DNA from: Streptomyces sp. NBC_00510 | GTDB lineage: Bacteria > Actinomycetota > Actinomycetes > Streptomycetales > Streptomycetaceae | Length of the DNA: 64,000 bases | NCBI GenBank assembly: GCA_036013505.1 | Contig: CP107851.1 | Coordinates: forward strand, 8,728,001 to 8,792,000 | Direction of reading: 5' to 3' | Shown: positions 17,569-24,451 of the stretch, one piece after another | How the letters are laid out: each line of letters opens with the position of its first letter | Numbering within the stretch: position 1 is the first letter of the stretch | Program-made: the position numbers and the translations under genes | Notes under the pieces: model-generated | Seen by the model: the letters and a program-made list of their open reading frames with translations, nothing else | Told to the model about the DNA's origin: nothing | Database searches by the model: none

Positions 17569-18779
17569 CGTGCGCCCCCGGCGGGGATCCGGGCCTGCAC
17601 GCTCCAGCCCTCCGGGAGCCGGGGGCCGGCGGTCAGGGAACCGCCGAGTGCCGCGGCGCGTTCGTGCAGGCCGGCCAGGCCGTAGCCGCCGTCGGGGTGG
17701 TCGCCGCCACGGCTGCGGCCGTCGTTGGTGACCTCGACGGTCACCGCGTCGGGCCGGTCCCGGCGGCGCACGCGGATGTCGAGGGTGCGGACCGCGTCCG
17801 CGTGCTTGCGCACGTTGGTGAGGGCCTCCATGACCACCCGGTGCACCGCCGACTGGACGTCGATGGCGATGTCGTCGAAGTCGCCCTCGATGCGCAGCCT
17901 CACCTCCGGACCGGTCTCGGAGGTGAAGTGTTCCGCGAGGGAGGCGATGTCGGCGATCGTGCCCGGCGGTGACAGGCGGGCCTGGGCGTCGGGCTCGCGC
18001 AGCAGGGTGACCATGCGGCGGATGGCCGTCATGGCCTCGTCGCCGGCCGCCTCGATGCGTTCCAGGGCGGGAAGCACGGCCTGTGGCTTGCTCGCCGCCA
18101 CGGTCTGCGCGGCCTGGGCGAGCACGACCATGCCGGTCACGTGATGGGCGACGTAGTCGTGGAGGTCCGACGCGATGCCCGTCCGCTGGGCCAGCTGGGC
18201 GGCGGTCACCTGGCGCTGTCGGTTGGTCTGGAGCATCCGTACGGACAGGCCCGTGGCGGCGGCGATCACGCCGCCGAGCGCCAAGGCCAGGGCCAGGGCC
18301 AACGCGATGCGCTGGTGGGACTTCAGGGGTTCGAGCACCAGCCCCGCCAGCAGGAGCATGACCGCGAAGGAGGCGCGCATGGGCTCGGCCCGCCATGCGG
18401 TCACCCCGATGACCAGGATGGTCACGGCGGCGGCGGTGAACCCGAACGGCACGGTGCTGTAGTCGGCGGGCGGAGTGGTGAGCGTCGCCAGCAGCACCAG
18501 CGCCCCCAGCCACAGCGCGCCCGTACCCAGCGGGACGGCGGCCAGCCGTGGCGTCACCAGGGCGACCACGATCGCCAGGAGGACGGTGAACGGATGGGCC
18601 TGGTTCAGGCTCACGTCCAGGATGCCCAGGACCAGCAGGGCCCCGGTTGCCGCCAGCCACCCGATGCCCCGCACCGCCCGTTCGAAGACGCCGTCCGCTG
18701 TGGTGCCCACGTTCTCGTCGTCTCCACTTCCGCTCGCCTGCCGAGCGGAAACCGCTCCGGGTGTCGCCTCCAGTGTCAC
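17565..18779 (-). CDS. Sensor histidine kinase, NarL-partner (HisKA_3) type
   Basis: 404 residues from a GTG that overlaps the stop of the 61-residue ORF. About six hydrophobic segments occupy residues 35-190, with almost no extracytoplasmic loop, so an intramembrane-sensing kinase is likely. The phosphoacceptor region reads SDLHDYVAHHVTGM. The ATPase domain has MEALTNVRKHA and GYGLAGLHERAAALGG. The phospho-partner is the downstream NarL-type regulator. An envelope or cell-wall-antibiotic signal is suggested by the racemase and ligase genes in the same transcript, but is not proven. Confidence 0.9.
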   Translation of the reverse strand: MTLEATPGAVSARQASGSGDDENVGTTADGVFERAVRGIGWLAATGALLVLGILDVSLNQAHPFTVLLAIVVALVTPRLAAVPLGTGALWLGALVLLATLTTPPADYSTVPFGFTAAAVTILVIGVTAWRAEPMRASFAVMLLLAGLVLEPLKSHQRIALALALALALGGVIAAATGLSVRMLQTNRQRQVTAAQLAQRTGIASDLHDYVAHHVTGMVVLAQAAQTVAASKPQAVLPALERIEAAGDEAMTAIRRMVTLLREPDAQARLSPPGTIADIASLAEHFTSETGPEVRLRIEGDFDDIAIDVQSAVHRVVMEALTNVRKHADAVRTLDIRVRRRDRPDAVTVEVTNDGRSRGGDHPDGGYGLAGLHERAAALGGSLTAGPRLPEGWSVQARIPAGGAR

Positions 18780-18961
18780 CGATACGCCCCGGAAGACCCG
18801 GATCCATCCCCGCGCACCATCGGTGTGGCCGCGTCCGGCTCCGGGGGCGGGGGCGGTGTGCGCTCCGGCTTGGTGTGGATGTCGTCCGTTCCCGTGCCCA
18901 GGACGACGACGTCGAAGACGGTCTGGGCGTAGACCCGGGCGGTGCGCAGCAGGTGGTGCAT
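18776..18961 (-). CDS. 61-residue protein coupled to the kinase gene
   Basis: ATG at 18961 stands nine bases after GGAGGG, and the stop overlaps the kinase start (GTGA), so translation coupling is likely. The sequence has one weakly hydrophobic stretch (VYAQTVFDVVVLGTG, about 10-24), then a polyproline run and a Gly/Ser-rich tail. No signal peptidase site or known family is recognised. It sits 80 bases after the ligase stop in a tight operon, which supports it being a real gene. It could be a small membrane-associated modulator of the kinase, or only a coupling leader. Confidence 0.55.
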   Translation of the reverse strand: MHHLLRTARVYAQTVFDVVVLGTGTDDIHTKPERTPPPPPEPDAATPMVRGDGSGSSGAYR

Positions 18962-19041
18962 GCGGTGGTGCCCTCCGTTGCTCTCGTGGTGGATCGCGGC
19001 GGGTGCGGGACCCTGGTCGGTGGTGAGGCGGTGCTGCCCGG

Positions 19042-20094
19042 TCACGGCCGCACCTGCGCGGTGGCCGCTGCGCGCGGGCCGCGACCCTGCGCCGGGGAGG
19101 ACGCCTCCGGTGCGGCGAGCGCCCCCCGGACCAGTTCGTCGAGCAGTGCGGGGTAGCTCAGGCCCTGGTGCGTGAACATCTTGGGGACCTGGGACCGGGC
19201 GGTCATGCCGGGCATGGTGTTCACCTCGTTCAGCACGGGACCGTCGGGCGTGAGGAAGAAGTCGCAGCGGGCCACTCCGCGGCACCCCAGGGCGGTGAAC
19301 AGGTCGAGGGACGCCTCGGTGAGCCGGTCCAGCTCGCCGGCGGAAAGGGCGGCGGGTATGCGGAACCGGGCTCCGCCGTCGTACTTCTGTTCCGTGTCGA
19401 AGAGTCGGCCGTCGTCCAGCAGGATCTCCAGCGGCGGCCCGACCGTCAGGCGGCCGTCCGCGCGCTGCAGCACGGCGAGGTCGACCTCCCGTCCGCTCAC
19501 CAGGTCCTCGACCAGGACCCGGTCGTCGATCCGGAGCGCCGCGGCGATGGCCGGGGCGAGCTCTGCCGCCTCGGTGACGAGGGCCACTCCGTGACTGGAC
19601 CCCGCGGCGACGGGCTTGACGACGACCGGGCCGTGGAAGCGCACCTGGTCGGCGTTGCCGGCGGTGACCAGGAAGCCCGGGGCGACGGCGATACCGACGG
19701 CTTCGGCCACCAGCTTGGTCGCCCACTTGTCCATGGCCAGGGCGCCGCCCCGCACACCGGCGCCGACGTACGGCAGGTCCGCGAGGTCGAGCAGGGCGGC
19801 GAGCGTGCCGTCCTCGCCCTGCGGGCCGTGCATCGCGGGGAACACCACGTCGCACCCGGCGAGCAGGGTCAGGGCCGCGGACAGGCTCGCCGCGGGCGTG
19901 CCCGCCAGCGGGTGCCCGGCGGAGTCCCGCCACACGCCGTCCCGGCCGATGGTGAGGGACAGCACGTCGTAGGCGGTGGGATCGAGTGCCGCGCCGACGG
20001 ATGCGGCGGAGGCCAGGGACACCTCGTGCTCGTCGCTCCGCCCGCCGCCGATCACGGCGACCCGGACGCGCCGGGCCTCGGACGCGGGGATCAC
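19042..20094 (-). CDS. ddl: D-alanine--D-alanine ligase
   Basis: 350 residues of the ATP-grasp D-Ala-D-Ala ligase family. The N-terminal motif is VAVIGGGRSDEHEVSLASA, ATP-binding segments include VVKPVAAGSSHGV and VLVEDLVSGREVD, and the catalytic end is CRGVARCDFFL followed by LNEVNTMPGMT. The omega-loop region reads FDTEQKYDGG, keeping the Lys-Tyr pair of true D-Ala-D-Ala enzymes, so a D-Ala-D-Lac activity is less likely. The GTG start overlaps the racemase stop (GTGA). The operon context with a sensor kinase suggests an inducible second copy rather than the housekeeping gene; that needs the rest of the genome. Confidence 0.9.
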   Translation of the reverse strand: MIPASEARRVRVAVIGGGRSDEHEVSLASAASVGAALDPTAYDVLSLTIGRDGVWRDSAGHPLAGTPAASLSAALTLLAGCDVVFPAMHGPQGEDGTLAALLDLADLPYVGAGVRGGALAMDKWATKLVAEAVGIAVAPGFLVTAGNADQVRFHGPVVVKPVAAGSSHGVALVTEAAELAPAIAAALRIDDRVLVEDLVSGREVDLAVLQRADGRLTVGPPLEILLDDGRLFDTEQKYDGGARFRIPAALSAGELDRLTEASLDLFTALGCRGVARCDFFLTPDGPVLNEVNTMPGMTARSQVPKMFTHQGLSYPALLDELVRGALAAPEASSPAQGRGPRAAATAQVRP

Positions 20095-21272
20095 GCGGCC
20101 ACCGCCGGCTGCTGCACCGTGCGGCGCAGTCGCGCGCCCAGGCCGGTCACGATCTCGTGCTCGATGGTGCCGGACCAGCGGGCCCAGTCCCGGAGGGTGG
20201 GCTCGCCGTGGTCACCGGCGCCGAAGACGGTGGCGACGTCGCCGGGGGCGGCCGGATGCTCGCCGGTGTCGACGATGATCTGGTCCATGGAGATCCGCCC
20301 CACAACGGGGCGGCGGCGCCCGGCGAGGAGCACTTCGGCCCGGCCGGACGCCGCGCGGGGAAGCCCGTCGGCGTATCCGACGGCCACCAGTGCCAGGTGG
20401 GTGCCGCGGTGGGCGCTCCACGTGTGCCCGTAGCCGGCCCGGGTCCCGGCGGTGACCGTGCGGATGGAGACCACGGGGGCGGTCAGCGTCAGCGCGGGCC
20501 GCAGCGGGGTCGTCCGCGTCGGATCGATGCCGAAGAGCCCGGCGCCGACACGGCTCAGGTCGAACCGGGTCCGCGGGTCGGTGAGGGTCGCCGAGGTGGC
20601 GGCCACGTGCCGGAGGGCCGGCCGCAGACCGGCCTCGGCCGCGGTGACCGTCGCAGCCCGGAACAGCTCGAGGGCCTGGTCGGTGCACGGGTCGCCCGGG
20701 GTGTCCGCGCAGCCCAGGTGACTCATGACGCCGACCACCCGGACCAGACCCGCACGCTCCGCGTTCCGGGCCAGGCGGCACAGATCGGCCCATTCCCGGG
20801 GGTCGGCACCCTCGCGGGCCATCCCGGTGTCCACCTGGAGGTGGACGTCGGCGGTCCGGCCCGTCCGGGACGCGGCACGGGTCACGGCGGCCAGGTGCTC
20901 GGGCCCGGGAACGGCCAGCGAGACACCCGCCCGCAGCGCCTCCTCGAAACCGGCGTCGACCGGATTGAGCCAGCTCAGGATCGGCACCCGCAATCCCGCG
21001 CGCCTGAGGTGCAGCGCCTCCTCGACGGACGTCACACCGAGCGAGGTCGCCCCCGCGCCCAGGGCGGCGGAAGCGGCCTCCGCAGCGCCGTGTCCAAAGC
21101 CGCCGGCCTTGACCACGGCCATCACGCGGGCGGCGCGCGCCGCGAAGGCCCGGGTGTTCGCGGCGATCGCCGTCAGATCCACCCGCAGCTCCGGACCGGC
21201 CCGGTGGCCGGGCAGCGTACGGAGTGGGTCGGCGGTACGGACGGCGGAACCGATCGGTGGAACGCAGTGCAT
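20091..21272 (-). CDS. alr: Alanine racemase
   Basis: 393 residues, the usual length. The PLP lysine lies in VMAVVKAGGFGHGA near the N terminus, slightly altered from the usual VVKADAYGHG. The second catalytic Tyr is in RAGYGHTW, and VGRISMDQIIVD and VGYADGLPR are also present. It supplies D-Ala to the ligase encoded immediately downstream with overlapping codons. It is first in a five-gene operon (racemase, ligase, 61-residue ORF, kinase, regulator). The start is ATG 21272 behind GAAGGG. Whether this is the only racemase of the organism cannot be told from the window. Confidence 0.9.
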   Translation of the reverse strand: MHCVPPIGSAVRTADPLRTLPGHRAGPELRVDLTAIAANTRAFAARAARVMAVVKAGGFGHGAAEAASAALGAGATSLGVTSVEEALHLRRAGLRVPILSWLNPVDAGFEEALRAGVSLAVPGPEHLAAVTRAASRTGRTADVHLQVDTGMAREGADPREWADLCRLARNAERAGLVRVVGVMSHLGCADTPGDPCTDQALELFRAATVTAAEAGLRPALRHVAATSATLTDPRTRFDLSRVGAGLFGIDPTRTTPLRPALTLTAPVVSIRTVTAGTRAGYGHTWSAHRGTHLALVAVGYADGLPRAASGRAEVLLAGRRRPVVGRISMDQIIVDTGEHPAAPGDVATVFGAGDHGEPTLRDWARWSGTIEHEIVTGLGARLRRTVQQPAVAA

Positions 21273-22019
21273 GGGGTGCCCTTCGGAGGTGTCACAGTCA
21301 GGCCGGTACCCTGCGACCGGAAAGGCTCAGGGCATCACCGCAGGTGGGTGAGGTTTGAGCCCCCGCCGGTCCGGGCGCTCGGCCCGGCCCTGCAGCCCGG
21401 GCGAGGCCGCCCGCGGATGCGGTGCACGAGCCGGAGCTCATGCCCGGAAGGCTATGAAGAGCCGATGGCCGTCCGCTTCGGGCGGAAGTCGGACCTCTTC
21501 GGGCGCCGCTACGACTTTCGGCTGAACGCGGCCGCCACCGAAAGACGAGAGCGGCAAGGGCAGCGGACGCAGGCGCAGCCGGTTGCGCGGGTCGCTCGTG
21601 TGCGAGCCTGAGCTGGGACCGCGCCACGGGCGGATCGCCGCCCCGCCGGAGTCCGATTCGTCGTAAGGGTTTGGTTCTCCGGGGTTTCGGAAGCGCGTGT
21701 GAGGCTAGGCGACCTGCCGGAGCCGCCCGCCCGGTTGCGTGTGGTGATGGTGCACGGGGCCGGACGGGCTCCCGACGCGGTTCCGCCGGCCGCGATCGCC
21801 CCATCAGCAGCGGCTCCGGCCTGTGTTTCACGATGCCCCCTGGCCGGGGCCGCCCGGACATGGAGAAGGGCCCCGTGTCGCCATCGGGGCCCTCGGGCCG
21901 TGCCCGCGGTGGTGGCCGCGGACAACTCCACAAGCGTAACCACACCCCACGCCGTCCGACGTGGTCTTGCGGCCGACGCGCCGCAAAGGCCCACCAGGCC
22001 GGTACCTCTGGCCTGGGCC
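21273..22019. other. Intergenic region upstream of the racemase operon
   Basis: About 750 bases without a convincing frame in either direction. It must hold the leftward promoter of the racemase-ligase-kinase operon and the terminator of the regulator gene ending at 22020 (hairpin 21867-21893). I could not pick a promoter by eye. Confidence 0.5.
21867..21893. terminator. Hairpin terminator of the TrmB/LuxR-type regulator gene
   Basis: A perfect 9-bp stem AGGGCCCCG/CGGGGCCCT (21867-21875 with 21885-21893) lies about 130 bases beyond the minus-strand stop at 22020. Confidence 0.5.
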
Positions 22020-23015
22020 TCAGAACCGGGCCGGCAGCCAGCCCCGCTGCACGGCGCGCACGCCGGCCTCGAAACGGCTGCGTGCGTCGAGGCGGTCCAT
22101 CAGCTCGGAGGCGATCCGCCGGGCCGTGCGGTGTGACACCCCGAGCCGCTTGGCGATCGCCTCGTCGGTGTGGCCCTCGGCCAGGAGCCGGAGGGTGGTC
22201 GCCTGCTGGCCGGTGAGCCCGTGCGGGTCGGTGGGCACGATCTCGCCGAGCGGCTGGGCGGCATCCCAGGTGGTCTCGAAGAGCGCGCACAGCGCGGTGA
22301 GCGTGCCCTGGCCGGTCAGCAGGACGGCGCCCGCGGCGGTGTCGTCGCTGCTGACCGGGATCATGGCGGTCAGCCGGTCCATGATGATCATCCGGGTCGG
22401 CAGGGACGGGGTCGTGCGGATCAAGCCGCCCAGTCCGGCCAGCCAGGTGGCGTGCTCGACGGTGGGCCGGTGGGTGCGGACGCTGTCGAGGTAGATCGTG
22501 CGCATGCGCACCCCGCGGTCGAGCAGATCCTCGTTGAGCGGCCGTGAAGCGGCCATGTTCTCCGCGGTCTGCGGACCGCCAGGGGCGAAGGTCAGGAATT
22601 CCTCGCGTACCTCGCGGGTGAGCACGGTCAGCCGGTCGCGTATCCGGTCGAGGCCCACCAGATGCTCCACCCCGGGATGGCTGGTGGCGGGACGGAGCTC
22701 GGCGTACTCGGAGATGAGCTGGGCCGCGGCGGCCCGCGAGGCTTCGAGGCGCTGCTGCTGGGCGGCCAGCTGGGCCTGCTGGCGGCCCATCAGGACCTCC
22801 ATGCCGACGTCCGGTGAGACGGCCCGGAGGCGGCCCGCGTCCCCGGCGGCGGGGCGTACCAGGGCCAGCTCGCTCAGTGTGTCGAGGGCCTCGCCCACCT
22901 CTTCCGCGGAGAGCTCCACGGCGTGGGCGAGGGCCGCGACACCGGCGTTCGGGTCTCTGAGCATGGCGCGGTACACCGTCTCCGCGACGGAATCGAGTCC
23001 GAGAGCGGTCAGCAT
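22020..23015 (-). CDS. TrmB-like/LuxR-type helix-turn-helix regulator
   Basis: 331 residues. The N-terminal ~65 residues resemble a TrmB-type winged helix (VAETVYRAMLRDPNAGVAAL). The middle has a coiled region rich in Gln/Ala (QQAQLAAQQQRLEASRAA) and a ligand-like domain. The C terminus is a LuxR helix-turn-helix (LTGQQATTLRLLAEGHTDEA and LGVSHRTARRIASEL). Streptomycetes carry many such proteins, often near small exported peptides. The start is the ATG at 23015. It diverges from a 102-residue protein and a 57-residue exported peptide, which it may sense or control; that link is inferred from position only. Confidence 0.85.
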   Translation of the reverse strand: MLTALGLDSVAETVYRAMLRDPNAGVAALAHAVELSAEEVGEALDTLSELALVRPAAGDAGRLRAVSPDVGMEVLMGRQQAQLAAQQQRLEASRAAAAQLISEYAELRPATSHPGVEHLVGLDRIRDRLTVLTREVREEFLTFAPGGPQTAENMAASRPLNEDLLDRGVRMRTIYLDSVRTHRPTVEHATWLAGLGGLIRTTPSLPTRMIIMDRLTAMIPVSSDDTAAGAVLLTGQGTLTALCALFETTWDAAQPLGEIVPTDPHGLTGQQATTLRLLAEGHTDEAIAKRLGVSHRTARRIASELMDRLDARSRFEAGVRAVQRGWLPARF

Positions 23016-23175
23016 CTGGTCCCCCTGGTTTCCTGCGTACGGCGTCCCCTGTTCGACGGCGATCTTCGCAGAGCGACGGGGGATCGTCACGGAGGCAGGA
23101 CGGAACCGGCCAGGGCCCCAACGGTCCAATGTGCAAACGGGCTTGATCGCGATTTCGGTTGAGACTCTGGAGCGC

Positions 23176-23484
23176 ATGTACCTGGTCCATGCACATCTGG
23201 CACTCCCCTCCGACGAGGAGCTGCCGCAGAACGTCAAGGCGTTGGTGCGATCGGCGATCGTCCCCCGTGACCGCGTCGAGCACGTCGCCGTGCACCCGAC
23301 CTCTCCCTCCGAACTCACACTCGGTTTCTATCTGCTGGCCGGCGGGCTCGATGAGGCGGAGGAACGGGCCCTTCGGGTCTGCTGCCGACTGCTGTGCGAC
23401 GTACCGCAGTTGGCCACGGCGCGGCTGACCGGCGCGGGGGTGCCGCTGATGCCGCTGGCCTTCCTGCCCGAGACGGTGGACTGA
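23176..23484 (+). CDS. 102-residue hypothetical protein of the peptide locus
   Basis: ATG at 23176 follows GGAGCGC. The 102 residues start MYLVHAHLALP and have regular codon bias, an amphipathic alpha/beta character (VEHVAVHP, LGFYLLAGGLDEAEERALR) and no signal peptide. Cys occurs as CCRLLC near residue 75. I recognise it only as the kind of small cytosolic protein found beside TrmB/LuxR-type regulators in streptomycetes. It is divergent from that regulator and 171 bases upstream of the exported peptide gene. Function unknown; a chaperone or regulator of the peptide is one guess. Confidence 0.7.
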   Translation: MYLVHAHLALPSDEELPQNVKALVRSAIVPRDRVEHVAVHPTSPSELTLGFYLLAGGLDEAEERALRVCCRLLCDVPQLATARLTGAGVPLMPLAFLPETVD

Positions 23485-23655
23485 ATCGGCCCGTGTGGAC
23501 GCATCAGTCCAAGGCCCTTTCCGTCCATCCCTGAAGCCTTTCCACAGGCTTGAGCTGCGACGAACCTATTGGTCACCGGCCGGGCCGAGCGTCACCGCGG
23601 GACGCGAGGGCGGTCCGGACACCGCATTTTTCCTCCGGAAGGAACGGAAACAGGC

Positions 23656-23829
23656 ATGCTTCGCATCCGAATCGCCAAGGTCGCCGCGGTCTGCTCCCTC
23701 GTCGTCGCTGCGGCTCTCGCCGCCCCTGCGGTCACGCCCCCGTCCACGGCCGACGCGGTTCCTTCCTCTTCCGTCCTTGTCGCCGACGCCGGCTGGCAGG
23801 TCGCCCCGGCGGACGCCGGCTGGCAGTAG
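23656..23829 (+). CDS. 57-residue exported peptide with two ADAGWQ motifs
   Basis: ATG at 23656 begins a peptide with a basic N terminus, a hydrophobic signal core (about 8-23) and candidate signal-peptidase sites after LAAPA or STADA. The C-terminal end carries ADAGWQ at 43-48 and again at 52-57, separated by VAP, with the second copy forming the exact C terminus. The two DNA copies differ by only a base or so, so it is a recent or constrained duplication. The ribosome site (GGAAGGA) is rather far upstream. A strong terminator follows. The short repeated C-terminal motif suggests a processed extracellular signal or a precursor giving two identical short peptides; this is inference. Confidence 0.7.
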   Translation: MLRIRIAKVAAVCSLVVAAALAAPAVTPPSTADAVPSSSVLVADAGWQVAPADAGWQ

Positions 23830-23867
23830 GCCGCCTGCCACCGACAGCCACTCGCGGCGGCCCGTGC

Positions 23868-23908
23868 AAAGGGCGGCGCCCCTTCGAAGCGAAGGGGCGC
23901 CGCCCTTT
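23868..23908 (+). terminator. Strong terminator after the exported peptide gene
   Basis: A perfect 19-bp stem (23868-23886 with 23890-23908) with a 3-base loop, 39 bases after the peptide stop. It is among the strongest hairpins in the window and supports a real short transcript ending here. Confidence 0.85.
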
Positions 23909-23971
23909 ATGGTTGGTGGGCGTCGGCCGCCGCGGTCCGCCTGAGTGGATCGGTGTCAGGCGCGGGGGTTC

Positions 23972-24328
23972 TCACTGACGTCGGTTGCCGAGGACACAGA
24001 ACTCGTTGCCTTCGGGGTCCGCCATGACGACCCACGACGACTGGTCACCCTGGCCGATGTCGACACGCTTGGCGCCATGGGCCTCGAGACGGGACACCTC
24101 GGCGTCCTGGTCATCGGGCCTGAAGTCGAGATGGAGTCGGCTCTTGCCCTGCTTGAGCTCGTTGATCCGGACGAAGTCCAACCCTGGCATGCGATCCGGC
24201 TCCGGCCGGATCTCGAACTCGTCGTCGGAGGAGTGGACCACGACCCAGCCGAGAGCCTCGGCCCACCACTGCCCCAAGGCCACCGGATCCACCGAGTGAA
24301 CGATTACCTGTTCCCATTCCAAGGTCAT
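23972..24328 (-). CDS. VOC family protein (glyoxalase-like)
   Basis: 118 residues of the vicinal-oxygen-chelate fold. It begins LEWEQVIVHSVDPVALGQWW, the second module contains SRLHLDFRPDDQDAEV, and the end is VMADPEGNEFCVLG. This pattern is that of the Glo_EDI_BRP-like-2 group common in actinobacteria, whose chemistry is generally unknown. His in IVHSVD and HLDF and Glu in NEFCVL occupy metal-ligand positions. It is a single gene between two terminators. Confidence 0.85.
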   Translation of the reverse strand: MTLEWEQVIVHSVDPVALGQWWAEALGWVVVHSSDDEFEIRPEPDRMPGLDFVRINELKQGKSRLHLDFRPDDQDAEVSRLEAHGAKRVDIGQGDQSSWVVMADPEGNEFCVLGNRRQ

Positions 24329-24395
24329 CTTCCGAGTGTAGGCCTGCCGCCCCTTCGCACGCAGGCGCTTGAAGCGCTCGGAGCTCCGGGTCGAG

Positions 24396-24441
24396 GACGC
24401 CTCGAAGGCCCCGCGGGGACCGGCGGGGCCTTCGAGGCGTC
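24396..24441. terminator. Strong hairpin terminator
   Basis: A perfect 19-bp stem (24396-24414 with 24423-24441) with an 8-base loop, 10 bases beyond the minus-strand stop at 24452. Confidence 0.85.
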
Positions 24442-24451
24442 GGGTGGGGCG

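Noticed and set aside
16921..18807. A 628-codon minus-strand frame over kinase and response regulator
   Set aside because: Only its end (from ATG 17568) is the NarL-type regulator. The rest is the kinase gene out of frame.
18776..19933. A 385-codon minus-strand frame over the D-Ala-D-Ala ligase gene
   Set aside because: Its upstream part is the ligase in another frame. Only the last 61 codons, after the ligase stop, form a plausible separate ORF.
19042..21272. A Van-type glycopeptide resistance cluster
   Set aside because: There is no vanH or vanX homologue, and the ligase keeps the Lys-Tyr pair of D-Ala-D-Ala enzymes. A wall-stress or D-cycloserine-related role fits better.
21298..23295. 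A 665-codon minus-strand frame over the regulator gene and the adjacent gap
   Set aside because: It is out of frame with the TrmB/LuxR-type gene and has a shadow-frame composition.
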